From assembly GCA_947468785.1 (NCBI GenBank), contig CANIMS010000073.1, positions 1 through 7,450 on the forward strand: a stretch of DNA of 7,450 bases. The letters are read 5' to 3'. The notes below the pieces were generated by a model. It was not told where the DNA came from. It searched no databases and saw only the letters and a list, made by a program, of their open reading frames with translations. The DNA is from Betaproteobacteria bacterium. GTDB lineage: Bacteria; Pseudomonadota; Gammaproteobacteria; Burkholderiales; Burkholderiaceae. Positions within the stretch are counted from its first letter, which is position 1. Every line of letters begins with the position of its first letter. Shown piece after piece: positions 1 through 6,064 of this stretch. A program made the translations under genes and the position numbers.

Positions 1-696
1 CAGTTTACCCCTGATAGGCAGAACGCTGGAAGCCAGATCCGCTTCAACCAATAGCATCGCCAGGCAATCTTCATGCTTAGGAGTATTCAAGCTCAGGCGC
101 TCAAGCAAGGCTGTATATTGTCCATGGTCTGTAGCCAAGATCCAGGGCTTAATCGTTTCTAGAACCTCTTGAATCTTCGTAGGATCATTACCCGCACCCA
201 ATAAAAGAGCCTCTAGTAAATCTAAGCTCTGTTGCTCAATTTCAAATGGCACAGAATTAATGAGGCCAGGATGACCTAAATCATGCGCAGCGGCAGCGAG
301 TAAGAGTTGCCACTTTTCGAGTGAAGAAATCTTCCAGACCGGAGTCAATACACCACTTTCTTCTGCTCGCTCTTCTTGCTTGAGTAGATAGGAAAGCATT
401 AGACACACATCCATCATGTGCTTCTTCGAATGAAAAGCAGGTTCATTTCCTTTGCTTGCAATGCGATCAATTTCAGATCCAATCGTCAAGATCATCGATT
501 GATATGGATTAGGGTCGATCCTCCAACTTTTCCACAAATTGGTATTGATCAACATCTCGAGAAAAAAATGCATACCCTTCGACTCTCGCTCGATTTCAGA
601 AAGAAGATCTTCCAAATCCTGGCAGCTAGACTTAGCATGATCGCCATCTAAAAAGCGGTTTAAGGCTGAATTGAGGTCAAACTGCTGAGGATTCAT
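1..696 (-). CDS. HD-domain protein, cyclic-nucleotide phosphodiesterase-like (3' end outside window)
   Basis: This reading frame has 232 open codons from an ATG at 696 to the window edge, so the C-terminus is missing. An in-frame TAG lies two codons upstream, and this is the first ATG after it; no strong Shine-Dalgarno is visible. Residues 1-85 are a mostly helical N-terminal region. After that come the metal-ligand motifs of the HD/PDEase superfamily in the right order: FHSKKH (H89, H93), AAAHDLGHPG (H138, D139, H142), ILATDHGQY (D190) and EADLASS (D220). The HDxxHxG motif and the 'LATD' segment are those of class I cyclic-nucleotide phosphodiesterases, which hydrolyse the 3'-phosphodiester of cAMP or cGMP with two metal ions. 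Phosphodiesterase activity is inferred; another phosphohydrolase or a degenerate signalling HD domain is possible. It probably acts in the cytoplasm, as no membrane segment or signal peptide is seen. It is divergent from the gene at 833. Confidence 0.82.
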   Translation of the reverse strand, partial: MNPQQFDLNSALNRFLDGDHAKSSCQDLEDLLSEIERESKGMHFFLEMLINTNLWKSWRIDPNPYQSMILTIGSEIDRIASKGNEPAFHSKKHMMDVCLMLSYLLKQEERAEESGVLTPVWKISSLEKWQLLLAAAAHDLGHPGLINSVPFEIEQQSLDLLEALLLGAGNDPTKIQEVLETIKPWILATDHGQYTALLERLSLNTPKHEDCLAMLLVEADLASSVLPIRGKL

Positions 697-771
697 GTAC
701 TAGCTTATTTAATGAATGAGATTTACTCAGTTTAAACAATATGTAGTGAACCGAGACGAATGCCGCCCCAA

Positions 772-801
772 ATGCCAATACAGCTTAAATTTAGATATAG
801 T
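772..801 (+). promoter_or_regulatory. Possible sigma-70 promoter for the AOC-like gene
   Basis: ATGCCA at 772-777 (4 of 6 matches to TTGACA) and TATAGT at 796-801 (5 of 6 matches to TATAAT) are separated by 18 nt. Transcription would start near 808 and leave a leader of about 25 nt before the ATG at 833. This is read by eye only; AT-rich intergenic DNA gives such matches by chance. Confidence 0.3.
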
Positions 802-822
802 GAGGTTTGATTACCATTTAAC

Positions 823-827
823 GAGGA
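823..827 (+). promoter_or_regulatory. Ribosome binding site that fixes the start at 833
   Basis: GAGGA lies 5 nt before the ATG at 833. It supports this start over the in-frame ATG at 716, which would add 39 residues of non-signal-like sequence in front of a normal signal peptide. Confidence 0.65.
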
Positions 828-832
828 CCCCT

Positions 833-1306
833 ATGCGCACCCTAAAAGCCCTTCTAGTTATTGCTGCTCTTTTCTCCAGCGGCTTATCACTTGCACAAAC
901 AAAGATTATCGTTACACACCCTGAAGTATCAGCACCCACCTTTTTGGATCATGGAAAACCAGGGCAATCTATTGGAGATGTAAGACTTTGGCACTTTCCC
1001 GCAAAAGCAAATGATGGAACCAACCTCACTACCGATTGGATTATGACCACCACTGGGGTTGTCAGCGACAAAGGGGTGGAATACCGCATTACTTCTGCAG
1101 TTTTTTCCTTTGATGATGGCACTAAAGATCAAATTGTCATTCAAGGTGTTGCCAAATATGCAAGCTCTAAAGCGACCTTAGATGAGGCTACTAGCACTAG
1201 GCGAGCTATCACTGGTGGTACAGGTAAATTTGGGGGCATTGGTGGCTGGATCGAGACAGAACATCTTACTGATGGATCTTGGCGACACACTCTATACATC
1301 AAATAA
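833..1306 (+). CDS. Exported allene-oxide-cyclase-barrel-like protein
   Basis: This is a 157-residue protein with a clear Sec signal peptide: MRTLK, then a hydrophobic stretch to about residue 20, with likely cleavage after SLA at residue 21. The mature part is rich in beta strands and ends with a glycine-rich segment (GGTGKFGGIGG, residues 128-138) followed by W139, E141 and a C-terminal DGSWRHTLYI. That pattern is typical of the allene oxide cyclase/dirigent-like barrel found in plants and in small exported bacterial proteins. The plant enzyme cyclises an allene oxide in jasmonate synthesis; bacterial members have no established reaction, so enzymatic function is not claimed. Protein location is inferred to be periplasmic or extracellular. 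The start at 833 was chosen from the Shine-Dalgarno and signal peptide. It is a single gene, with a strong hairpin terminator 13 nt after the stop. Confidence 0.82.
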   Translation: MRTLKALLVIAALFSSGLSLAQTKIIVTHPEVSAPTFLDHGKPGQSIGDVRLWHFPAKANDGTNLTTDWIMTTTGVVSDKGVEYRITSAVFSFDDGTKDQIVIQGVAKYASSKATLDEATSTRRAITGGTGKFGGIGGWIETEHLTDGSWRHTLYIK

Positions 1307-1318
1307 AATTACTAAGCT

Positions 1319-1360
1319 CTAAATAAAAACCCCAGCTAAGTTGCTGGGGTTTTTATTTAG
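1319..1360. terminator. Bidirectional Rho-independent terminator
   Basis: A perfect 18-bp inverted repeat (1319-1336 with 1343-1360) has a CCCCAGC/GCTGGGG core and a 6-nt loop, TAAGTT. The A-rich left arm and T-rich right arm give a U tract on either strand. It lies between the stop of the AOC-like gene (1306) and the stop of the convergent minus-strand gene (1372), so it can end transcription from both sides. Confidence 0.93.
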
Positions 1361-1371
1361 TAAGAGTTTGA

Positions 1372-1680
1372 TTAGCTCTTAGGATTCATTCGATAGAACA
1401 CAACTAAATCATTTCTACCTACTGGCGCAGCAAGATTAGCTTCGATATCTGCTAAAAACTTTGCAAAAGCCTCTGTATCTTCAAGAGACGCCGCCTGCTC
1501 AGCATTCTCCCAAATGCCAAAGCCTTCCACAATATTCTGCGCTTGATTGCCAACAATGATGACATCATGTAAATCAGGGTGCCCCGCTAATACCTCTTGT
1601 GCAAACTGATGATAGCGATCGCATACCTTCTGAAATGCGCCTGGTTTTGCTTGAAGTGAAAGATGTGCAACGTGTGACAT
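1372..1680 (-). CDS. Antibiotic-biosynthesis-monooxygenase-like (ABM fold) small protein
   Basis: This 102-residue protein matches the size of single-domain dimeric alpha-beta-barrel proteins. The pattern fits: a first strand (VAHLSLQAKPG, 4-14), a helix beginning FQKVCDRYHQFAQEV (16-30), strand VIIVGN (40-45), the strand and turn FGIWEN (54-59) followed by a helix rich in A, E and F, and a last strand DLVVFYRM (91-98). ABM-fold proteins include cofactor-free monooxygenases, heme-degrading enzymes and proteins of unknown activity; no heme-ligand or catalytic residue can be named here, so the reaction is open. AAGGA about 7-8 nt before the ATG supports the start. It is the last gene of the minus-strand run, 30 nt after the VOC gene and directly before the hairpin at 1319-1360, which suggests a role in the same catabolic module. 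Confidence 0.72.
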   Translation of the reverse strand: MSHVAHLSLQAKPGAFQKVCDRYHQFAQEVLAGHPDLHDVIIVGNQAQNIVEGFGIWENAEQAASLEDTEAFAKFLADIEANLAAPVGRNDLVVFYRMNPKS

Positions 1681-1710
1681 ATTGATTTCCTTTGTGTTTG
1701 ATAAGCCTAA

Positions 1711-2256
1711 TTAATCTCGTTTATAGCCAGATTGCGAGCCAAAGATTTTTTCTCTTTGAGACCAATCGTGCGTCTCATTCCATAATTCTAAGACCTTTGG
1801 AGCCTCAGCGGCAAAGATGGGATGCATCGAAGCATCACAAGTGTCAGCAGTAAGCTCAAGGCGGTGGCCGGAAGGATCAAAGAAATAGATTGAGCTAATG
1901 AAATCATCATGATTGGTAGGTCCTAAGACCTCAATCCCTTTTGCTATTAATTCCTGCTTTGCTTTAAGCAAGACCTCCATGCTTTCTACCTTAAATGCAA
2001 AATGCTGAATCCAATCAGGGGACTCTTTATCCTTAACATTCCCTGGATCTTTGGGGCATTCAAAGAATGCAATGCAACTACCGTCTTCCATCTGAAAGAA
2101 GATATGAATATGCGGACTATACATTCCAGTAGATGGCACATGATCTTCACCCATAGCATGGGAAAACTTCAGCCCAAGCACTTCGGTATAAAACCGAGTG
2201 GTTTCTTTAGCATCTAAACATCTATATGCTGCGTGATGAAGTCGTTTACAGAGCAT
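1711..2256 (-). CDS. VOC-superfamily (glyoxalase / extradiol dioxygenase fold) protein
   Basis: The 181-residue protein opens with LHHAAYRCLDAKETTRFYTE followed by a VLGL turn, the classic first module of a vicinal-oxygen-chelate domain. The likely metal ligands are H8, E66 (AFFECP), H85 (WIQHFAFKV) and E134 (HRLELT), the H/E/H/E pattern of glyoxalase-type members. FFDPSGHRLELT (125-136) is the usual end of the second module. Residues 139-181 are an extra C-terminal tail beyond a typical single domain. VOC enzymes include glyoxalases, extradiol dioxygenases, epimerases and resistance proteins; the substrate cannot be assigned, though its place after an FAH-family gene favours a catabolic enzyme over drug resistance. 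GGAGG at 2261-2265 lies 4-5 nt before the ATG inside the 12-nt gap after the Bug gene, so tight co-expression is expected. Confidence 0.85.
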   Translation of the reverse strand: MLCKRLHHAAYRCLDAKETTRFYTEVLGLKFSHAMGEDHVPSTGMYSPHIHIFFQMEDGSCIAFFECPKDPGNVKDKESPDWIQHFAFKVESMEVLLKAKQELIAKGIEVLGPTNHDDFISSIYFFDPSGHRLELTADTCDASMHPIFAAEAPKVLELWNETHDWSQREKIFGSQSGYKRD

Positions 2257-2268
2257 ACGCCCTCCAAG

Positions 2269-3237
2269 TTATTGTTGTGCAATACCAGCGGTGGCTAAAA
2301 CCTTTTTCCACTTCGCAATTTGTCCGCTCACAAACTGCTTCATTTGATTACCGGAATTAGATGGGGTAACTAAGCCACCAGTATTTTCTAATTTTGCAAT
2401 TACTTCAGGATCTGCAAGAACCTTTAGTAAGGCAGTATGAAGACGCTTCTGAACTTCTGGGCTAGTCCCTTTAGGTGCTGCCAGGCCGGTCCATGAGGTT
2501 ACCTCATATCCAGGAATCGTATCTGCAACTGGGGGAACTCCGGGCAATAACTTGTAGGGCTTTAATGATGTGACACCAAGCGCACGCAACTTGCCTGCCT
2601 CGACCTGTGACTTAGTTACGGTTATCGAGTCAAACATCACATCAACCCTAGCACCTAAGACATCCTGCAATGGTCCAGCACCACCTTTATAGGGAACATG
2701 CGTCATGCGAACGCCAGCCATGGAAGCAAATAACTCACCAGAGAGATGTTGCGTAGAACCAATGCCGACAGAGGTATAAGAGATGGTGTCTGGAGCGGCT
2801 TTAGCTGCGGCAATCACATCAGAAAGCGTTTTAAATTTACTCTCGGAGGAAACGGATACTGCAAAAGGAAACTGGGTTACCAAAGAGATCCATTCAAAAT
2901 CATCAATTGGATTAAATGCAAGCTTGCTATATACCGCAGCAGAAACAGCATGGCCTCCAGTTAATAAAATTAAGGTGTAGCCATCAGCCGGTGATTTTGC
3001 TACAGCAGCACTGGCAATATTGCCGCCCGCACCCGTCTTCGCCTCTACAACAATCTGCTGACCTAATTCTTTTGATAAACCAGGAGCAATAATTCTAGCG
3101 ATCGTATCGGAATTGCCGCCAGCGCCAAATCCCTGTATTAGAGTGATCGGCTTATCAGGATAAGCGCCTTGCGCAAAGCAAGATCCCGCAAGAAAAACTT
3201 GTGAGGCGAGTAATGAAAAAATAATTTTCTTGATCAT
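2269..3237 (-). CDS. Bug/TctC-family periplasmic solute receptor (operon copy 2)
   Basis: This is a full-length 322-residue tripartite tricarboxylate transporter substrate-binding protein. A Sec signal peptide (MIKKIIF and a hydrophobic core) likely ends after CFA at residue 22. Next come AYPDKPITLIQ and the first ligand loop, GFGAGGNSD (36-44), then GAGGN (69-73), DGYTL (85-89), SVGIGSTQHL (156-165), HVPYKG (180-185) and the C-terminal helices. Bug receptors bind carboxylates, amino-acid derivatives or nicotinate-type ligands in the periplasm and usually pass them to a TctA/TctB permease, which is absent here. The GFGAGG loop differs from the commoner P-x-x-P-G-G form, so ligand preference may differ. 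Its ATG overlaps the TGA of the FAH-family gene by 4 nt (ATGA), indicating translational coupling; the VOC gene follows after 12 nt. The ligand is likely related to the FAH enzyme's pathway. Confidence 0.93.
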   Translation of the reverse strand: MIKKIIFSLLASQVFLAGSCFAQGAYPDKPITLIQGFGAGGNSDTIARIIAPGLSKELGQQIVVEAKTGAGGNIASAAVAKSPADGYTLILLTGGHAVSAAVYSKLAFNPIDDFEWISLVTQFPFAVSVSSESKFKTLSDVIAAAKAAPDTISYTSVGIGSTQHLSGELFASMAGVRMTHVPYKGGAGPLQDVLGARVDVMFDSITVTKSQVEAGKLRALGVTSLKPYKLLPGVPPVADTIPGYEVTSWTGLAAPKGTSPEVQKRLHTALLKVLADPEVIAKLENTGGLVTPSNSGNQMKQFVSGQIAKWKKVLATAGIAQQ

Positions 3238-4214
3238 AGTGTTTTGATTTTCTGGCGAATAGCCCCAAAAATTGTTTTACCTTGAGCATCAAATGAATCT
3301 ATATACACTTCATCCCCATTTTTTAAAAATGGGGTACTTGGGTTCCCATGTGTCATCTGCTCATGAATTCGAGCTTCTGCTACACAACCAAAGCCGCTCT
3401 GCTCATCTTGATTTGTGACAGAGCCCGCACCAATGATAGTGCCAGCACTTAAAGCTCTAGTACGACAGGCATGCGCAATTAAATCAGGGTAAGTAAAAAA
3501 CATATCCTTGCCAGTATTGGGCTGCCCCATACGCTTACCATTAATTTCCGATACAAGCTCTAAATGCAGTTTCTGGCCATCCCATATCGCACCAAGCTCA
3601 TCTAATGTGACAGCTACCGGTGAAAATGAACTGGTGGGTTTAGCCTGCATAAATCCAAATCCTTTTGGGAGCTCAGTTTTAGTAAGAGATCTGAGGGTGT
3701 AGTCATTCAAAAGCATGACTAACTTAATATGCCCAGCAGCTTGTGCTTTTGTCACACCCATAGGAACGTCATCAACAACAATCGCCACTTCAGCTTCGTA
3801 ATCGGGCTCTAGTGTTGCATCTGGAAATACCATCGCTTCAGTGGGCCCACAGAAACGATCAGATAGTCCCTGATACATCAAAGGCTCAGTTTTGTAATTC
3901 GGCGGCATCTCAGCACCACGTGCTTTGCGAGCCTTTTCCATATGATGCAAATAAACAGATCCATCTAGGAATTGATAACTACGAGGAAATGGGCTTTCTA
4001 GTTTCGCGATATCGAGATCAAATGCACCAGTCGCCTGACCTGCATTTAATTGCGAGTAGACCTTCTCAAGAGGGGATTTAAGAACATCCCAGTTCTCGAT
4101 TGCCTTTTGCATGGTCGTAGCTATTTCAGAAACCAAACAGGCTTTCGTGAGATCTTTAGAGACTACTAGTAATGCACCGTCTCGATCGCCAGTTCTTAAG
4201 CTAGCTAACTTCAT
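3234..4214 (-). CDS. Fumarylacetoacetate hydrolase (FAH) family enzyme
   Basis: The 326-residue protein has an N-terminal domain (about 1-85, beginning MKLASLRTG) like that found before many bacterial FAH catalytic domains. The catalytic domain runs from about 90 to the end. The metal ligands appear as PDYEAEVA (E140, E142) and LLNDYTLR (D171), followed by QAKPTSSFSP (190-199) and GTIIGAGSV (258-266), the family's C-terminal signature region. Family members use Mg or Mn to hydrolyse C-C bonds in acylpyruvates (fumarylacetoacetate, fumarylpyruvate), or act as 2-oxo-4-enoate hydratases or decarboxylases in aromatic-acid breakdown. Which of these applies cannot be read from the sequence. AGGAGA lies about 5 nt before the ATG. 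Its stop overlaps the start of the downstream Bug receptor, and the DUF1622 gene ends 41 nt upstream. It probably acts in the cytoplasm as the core enzyme of the module. Confidence 0.92.
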   Translation of the reverse strand: MKLASLRTGDRDGALLVVSKDLTKACLVSEIATTMQKAIENWDVLKSPLEKVYSQLNAGQATGAFDLDIAKLESPFPRSYQFLDGSVYLHHMEKARKARGAEMPPNYKTEPLMYQGLSDRFCGPTEAMVFPDATLEPDYEAEVAIVVDDVPMGVTKAQAAGHIKLVMLLNDYTLRSLTKTELPKGFGFMQAKPTSSFSPVAVTLDELGAIWDGQKLHLELVSEINGKRMGQPNTGKDMFFTYPDLIAHACRTRALSAGTIIGAGSVTNQDEQSGFGCVAEARIHEQMTHGNPSTPFLKNGDEVYIDSFDAQGKTIFGAIRQKIKTL

Positions 4215-4255
4215 TGCTTCTCCTGTATTTTTTTATATTCAATATGATTGCTTGA

Positions 4256-4606
4256 CTACTCTTTTCGGGGTGCTTGCCAAGGCCAGCGACCATCAATCTC
4301 TAGGGTCAAAGACCAGCTTAAGAAGCAACGAATCACTACGATAGCACCAAGCACACCAACACTCATTAAGGTTGGACTAATAGCGACAGTCCGAATTACA
4401 TCTCCTGCAACCAATACCTCTAATCCCAATATGAGTGAGCGCACAATCTGAACGCGAAAGACCTTATAGGCATCATCGGTTTTTTGGGTCACGAGGTTCT
4501 TCATAAACAGTATGAGGCCCCATAAAACACCAATAGAGACTACCGCGACGCCCAAGGCATCCATCGCATCACTGACTGCTTTGATCATTTCAACTTGATT
4601 CATCAT
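4256..4606 (-). CDS. DUF1622 family membrane protein
   Basis: The 116-residue protein has three predicted membrane segments (about 17-35, 57-76 and 81-100). Residues typical of DUF1622 are present: YKVFRVQIVR (47-56), LGLEVLVAGDVIRT (60-73, with E63, D69, R72), VIRCFLSWSLTLEI (91-104) and the ending DGRWPW (105-110). The family's function is unknown; the conserved charged residues within or beside membrane segments suggest a structural or transport role, but I do not claim one. The start could be either of two adjacent ATGs (4606 or 4603), with only a weak AAGAA upstream. It lies 42 nt after the first Bug gene and 41 nt before the FAH gene on the same strand. It may be an unrelated passenger in the transcript rather than a part of the transporter; it is too short to be TctB and has no resemblance to it that I can see. 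Confidence 0.87.
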   Translation of the reverse strand: MMNQVEMIKAVSDAMDALGVAVVSIGVLWGLILFMKNLVTQKTDDAYKVFRVQIVRSLILGLEVLVAGDVIRTVAISPTLMSVGVLGAIVVIRCFLSWSLTLEIDGRWPWQAPRKE

Positions 4607-4648
4607 TATTCTTAAAAATATTCGTCTACCAAAAAAAGGTTCTACAGT

Positions 4649-5599
4649 CTACTCTCTGGGAGCGCCTGACATTTTTACAATACCCTCATAGCGCTTCACT
4701 TCAGACTGGGAGAACTTGGTAAATTCTGCGACAGATCCACCATCGATCTGAGCACCTATGGATTGAAGGCTTTTGCGAACCTCAGGATCATTTAATACTT
4801 TATTAAAAGCAGCATTGAGTTTTTCACTAACTTCTTTTGATGCGCCCGCCGGTAGCATGACGCCATACCAAGCATTCGCTACCATAGGAACGCCGGCCTC
4901 TTTCATCGTAGGTACATTAGGTAATTCAGGAATCCGCTTGTCAGCAGCAACGCCCAAAGCTTTTAATTTTCCAGCCTTAATATTATTGAGCGATCCAGTA
5001 TCGAGCATCATATCGATATGACCTGCCATTAAGTCAATCGCAGCTGGACCACTTCCTTTGTAAGGCACATGCCGAACATCTAGACCGGTGACTGTTTTAA
5101 ATTGTGCTCCCGCTAAATGCTGAGACGCACCTATACCTGCTGAACCATAGGTGAACTTACCTGGGTTTTGCTTTGCGTCAGTCATCAAATCTTTCATGCT
5201 ATTCCAGGGAGAGGAAGCGGGCACCACCATGATGTTTGGAATGGTGCACACCAATACCACCGGCGTAAAATCCTTAATGACATCAAACCCTTGATTGGAA
5301 AACAAGTGGGGACCAGCTGCATTGGTTGAGCTAGTAGCCATCAATATGGAATACCCATCCGGTTTATCTTGAACGAATGCCTGCGTACCGATGTTGCCAC
5401 CCGCACCACCCTTATTTTCAACAAAGACAGAAACGCCAAGCTCTTTAGTCAATGGCTGGACCAGAATTCGAGCAACTTGATCTGTCGCGCCACCAGGAGG
5501 CCAAGGAACCAGAAACTTAATCGATTTATCTGGATAAGCAGCAAAACCATTGATAGCGAATGTAGCAAGCAAGGCAATTAATGCAGACTTGAGTTTCAT
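4649..5599 (-). CDS. Bug/TctC-family periplasmic solute receptor (operon copy 1)
   Basis: This complete 316-residue receptor is the first gene of the minus-strand run. The signal peptide (MKLKSALIALLATFAINGFA) likely ends at A20 or A21, before YPDK. The standard family loops are all present: PWPPGGATD (32-40), ENKGGAGGN (61-69), DGYS (81-84), GSAGIGASQHLAG (152-164), HVPYKG (177-182) and PNVPT (227-231). Such proteins close around a small organic acid in the periplasm, with the two glycine loops holding the carboxylate. The start is supported by AAGG about 5 nt before the ATG. It resembles the receptor at 2269-3237 in the central YxSxGIGxxQHLxG and HVPYKG regions but differs in the first ligand loop, so the two probably bind related yet distinct ligands. 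It is divergent from the plus-strand pair at 5690-6385. No permease gene is adjacent. Confidence 0.94.
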   Translation of the reverse strand: MKLKSALIALLATFAINGFAAYPDKSIKFLVPWPPGGATDQVARILVQPLTKELGVSVFVENKGGAGGNIGTQAFVQDKPDGYSILMATSSTNAAGPHLFSNQGFDVIKDFTPVVLVCTIPNIMVVPASSPWNSMKDLMTDAKQNPGKFTYGSAGIGASQHLAGAQFKTVTGLDVRHVPYKGSGPAAIDLMAGHIDMMLDTGSLNNIKAGKLKALGVAADKRIPELPNVPTMKEAGVPMVANAWYGVMLPAGASKEVSEKLNAAFNKVLNDPEVRKSLQSIGAQIDGGSVAEFTKFSQSEVKRYEGIVKMSGAPRE

Positions 5600-5689
5600 A
5601 AGACACCTTTTCCTAAATTAGGCAAAATCCAATTTCATGTACAGTTTGACGAATATCAATATACCGTATCTCAGTTGACTGACCAGGAC

Positions 5690-6064
5690 ATGCCTAAAGA
5701 GTTAAATCGTAGTGAATTGCTTGAAATAGCGAGTTCTATTCCCTCTAAAAAGAATTGCTTATCTTGCACACCCCTTGTTTGTAAAGGCTGGGAAACTGTC
5801 CCAGGCACCTTTAATCTCAACTCCCTTAAGACAATTGGCACCCTCAGAATAGATGGGGCAGAAGAATGCTGGGATGAAGATCATCCTCATGGAACCAATA
5901 TTTGGTCAGAAGATGCTCCAATCTCTATTCAATTTCATCCATATAACCGCTCTGATGTGTGCGAATGTAAGGAATGTGGGCGTAAGTATTTGCGTTATAC
6001 CGAATACGGCGGATACTATATTGATGAGCGAATTAGAGCGCTTAACCCAAAACTCATTACCTAA
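5690..6064 (+). CDS. Conserved Cys-rich (probable zinc-binding) hypothetical protein
   Basis: I do not recognise a named function. From the ATG at 5690 the protein has 124 residues. Two cysteine clusters are seen: CLSCTPLVC (C23, C26, C31) and CECKECG (C91, C93, C96), with one more at C60. After the second cluster come the aromatic-rich RKYLRYTEYGGYYIDERIR; before it lies FHPYNRSD. The spacing suggests a zinc-ribbon-like site built from the two clusters. No signal peptide or membrane segment is visible, so it is probably cytoplasmic. The start is uncertain: a TTG at 5675 would add five residues, and neither site has a properly spaced Shine-Dalgarno (AGGA is only 1 nt before 5690). Its TAA is followed directly by the ATG of the repeat protein, so the two are probably co-translated. 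It is divergent from the Bug gene at 5599. Confidence 0.75.
   Translation: MPKELNRSELLEIASSIPSKKNCLSCTPLVCKGWETVPGTFNLNSLKTIGTLRIDGAEECWDEDHPHGTNIWSEDAPISIQFHPYNRSDVCECKECGRKYLRYTEYGGYYIDERIRALNPKLIT

Noticed and set aside
418..651. Plus-strand 77-codon open frame
   Set aside because: It lies entirely opposite the HD-domain gene, whose protein motifs are clear, and has no ribosome binding site or recognisable sequence.
716..832. N-terminal extension of the AOC-like gene from an in-frame ATG at 716
   Set aside because: It would place 39 polar residues before a normal signal peptide, while a good ribosome binding site precedes the ATG at 833.
3812..4081. Plus-strand 89-codon frame within the FAH-family gene
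   Set aside because: It lies opposite a gene with intact metal-ligand motifs, has no ribosome binding site and has no recognisable protein features.
4607..4648. Possible terminator between the first Bug gene and DUF1622
   Set aside because: There is a run of T residues on the minus strand, but only a 3-bp complementary flank and no GC-rich stem, so read-through is expected.
5600..5689. Divergent promoter pair between the Bug gene and the Cys-rich gene
   Set aside because: Promoters are expected here, but no pair of -35 and -10 hexamers with proper spacing stood out on either strand, so none was annotated.
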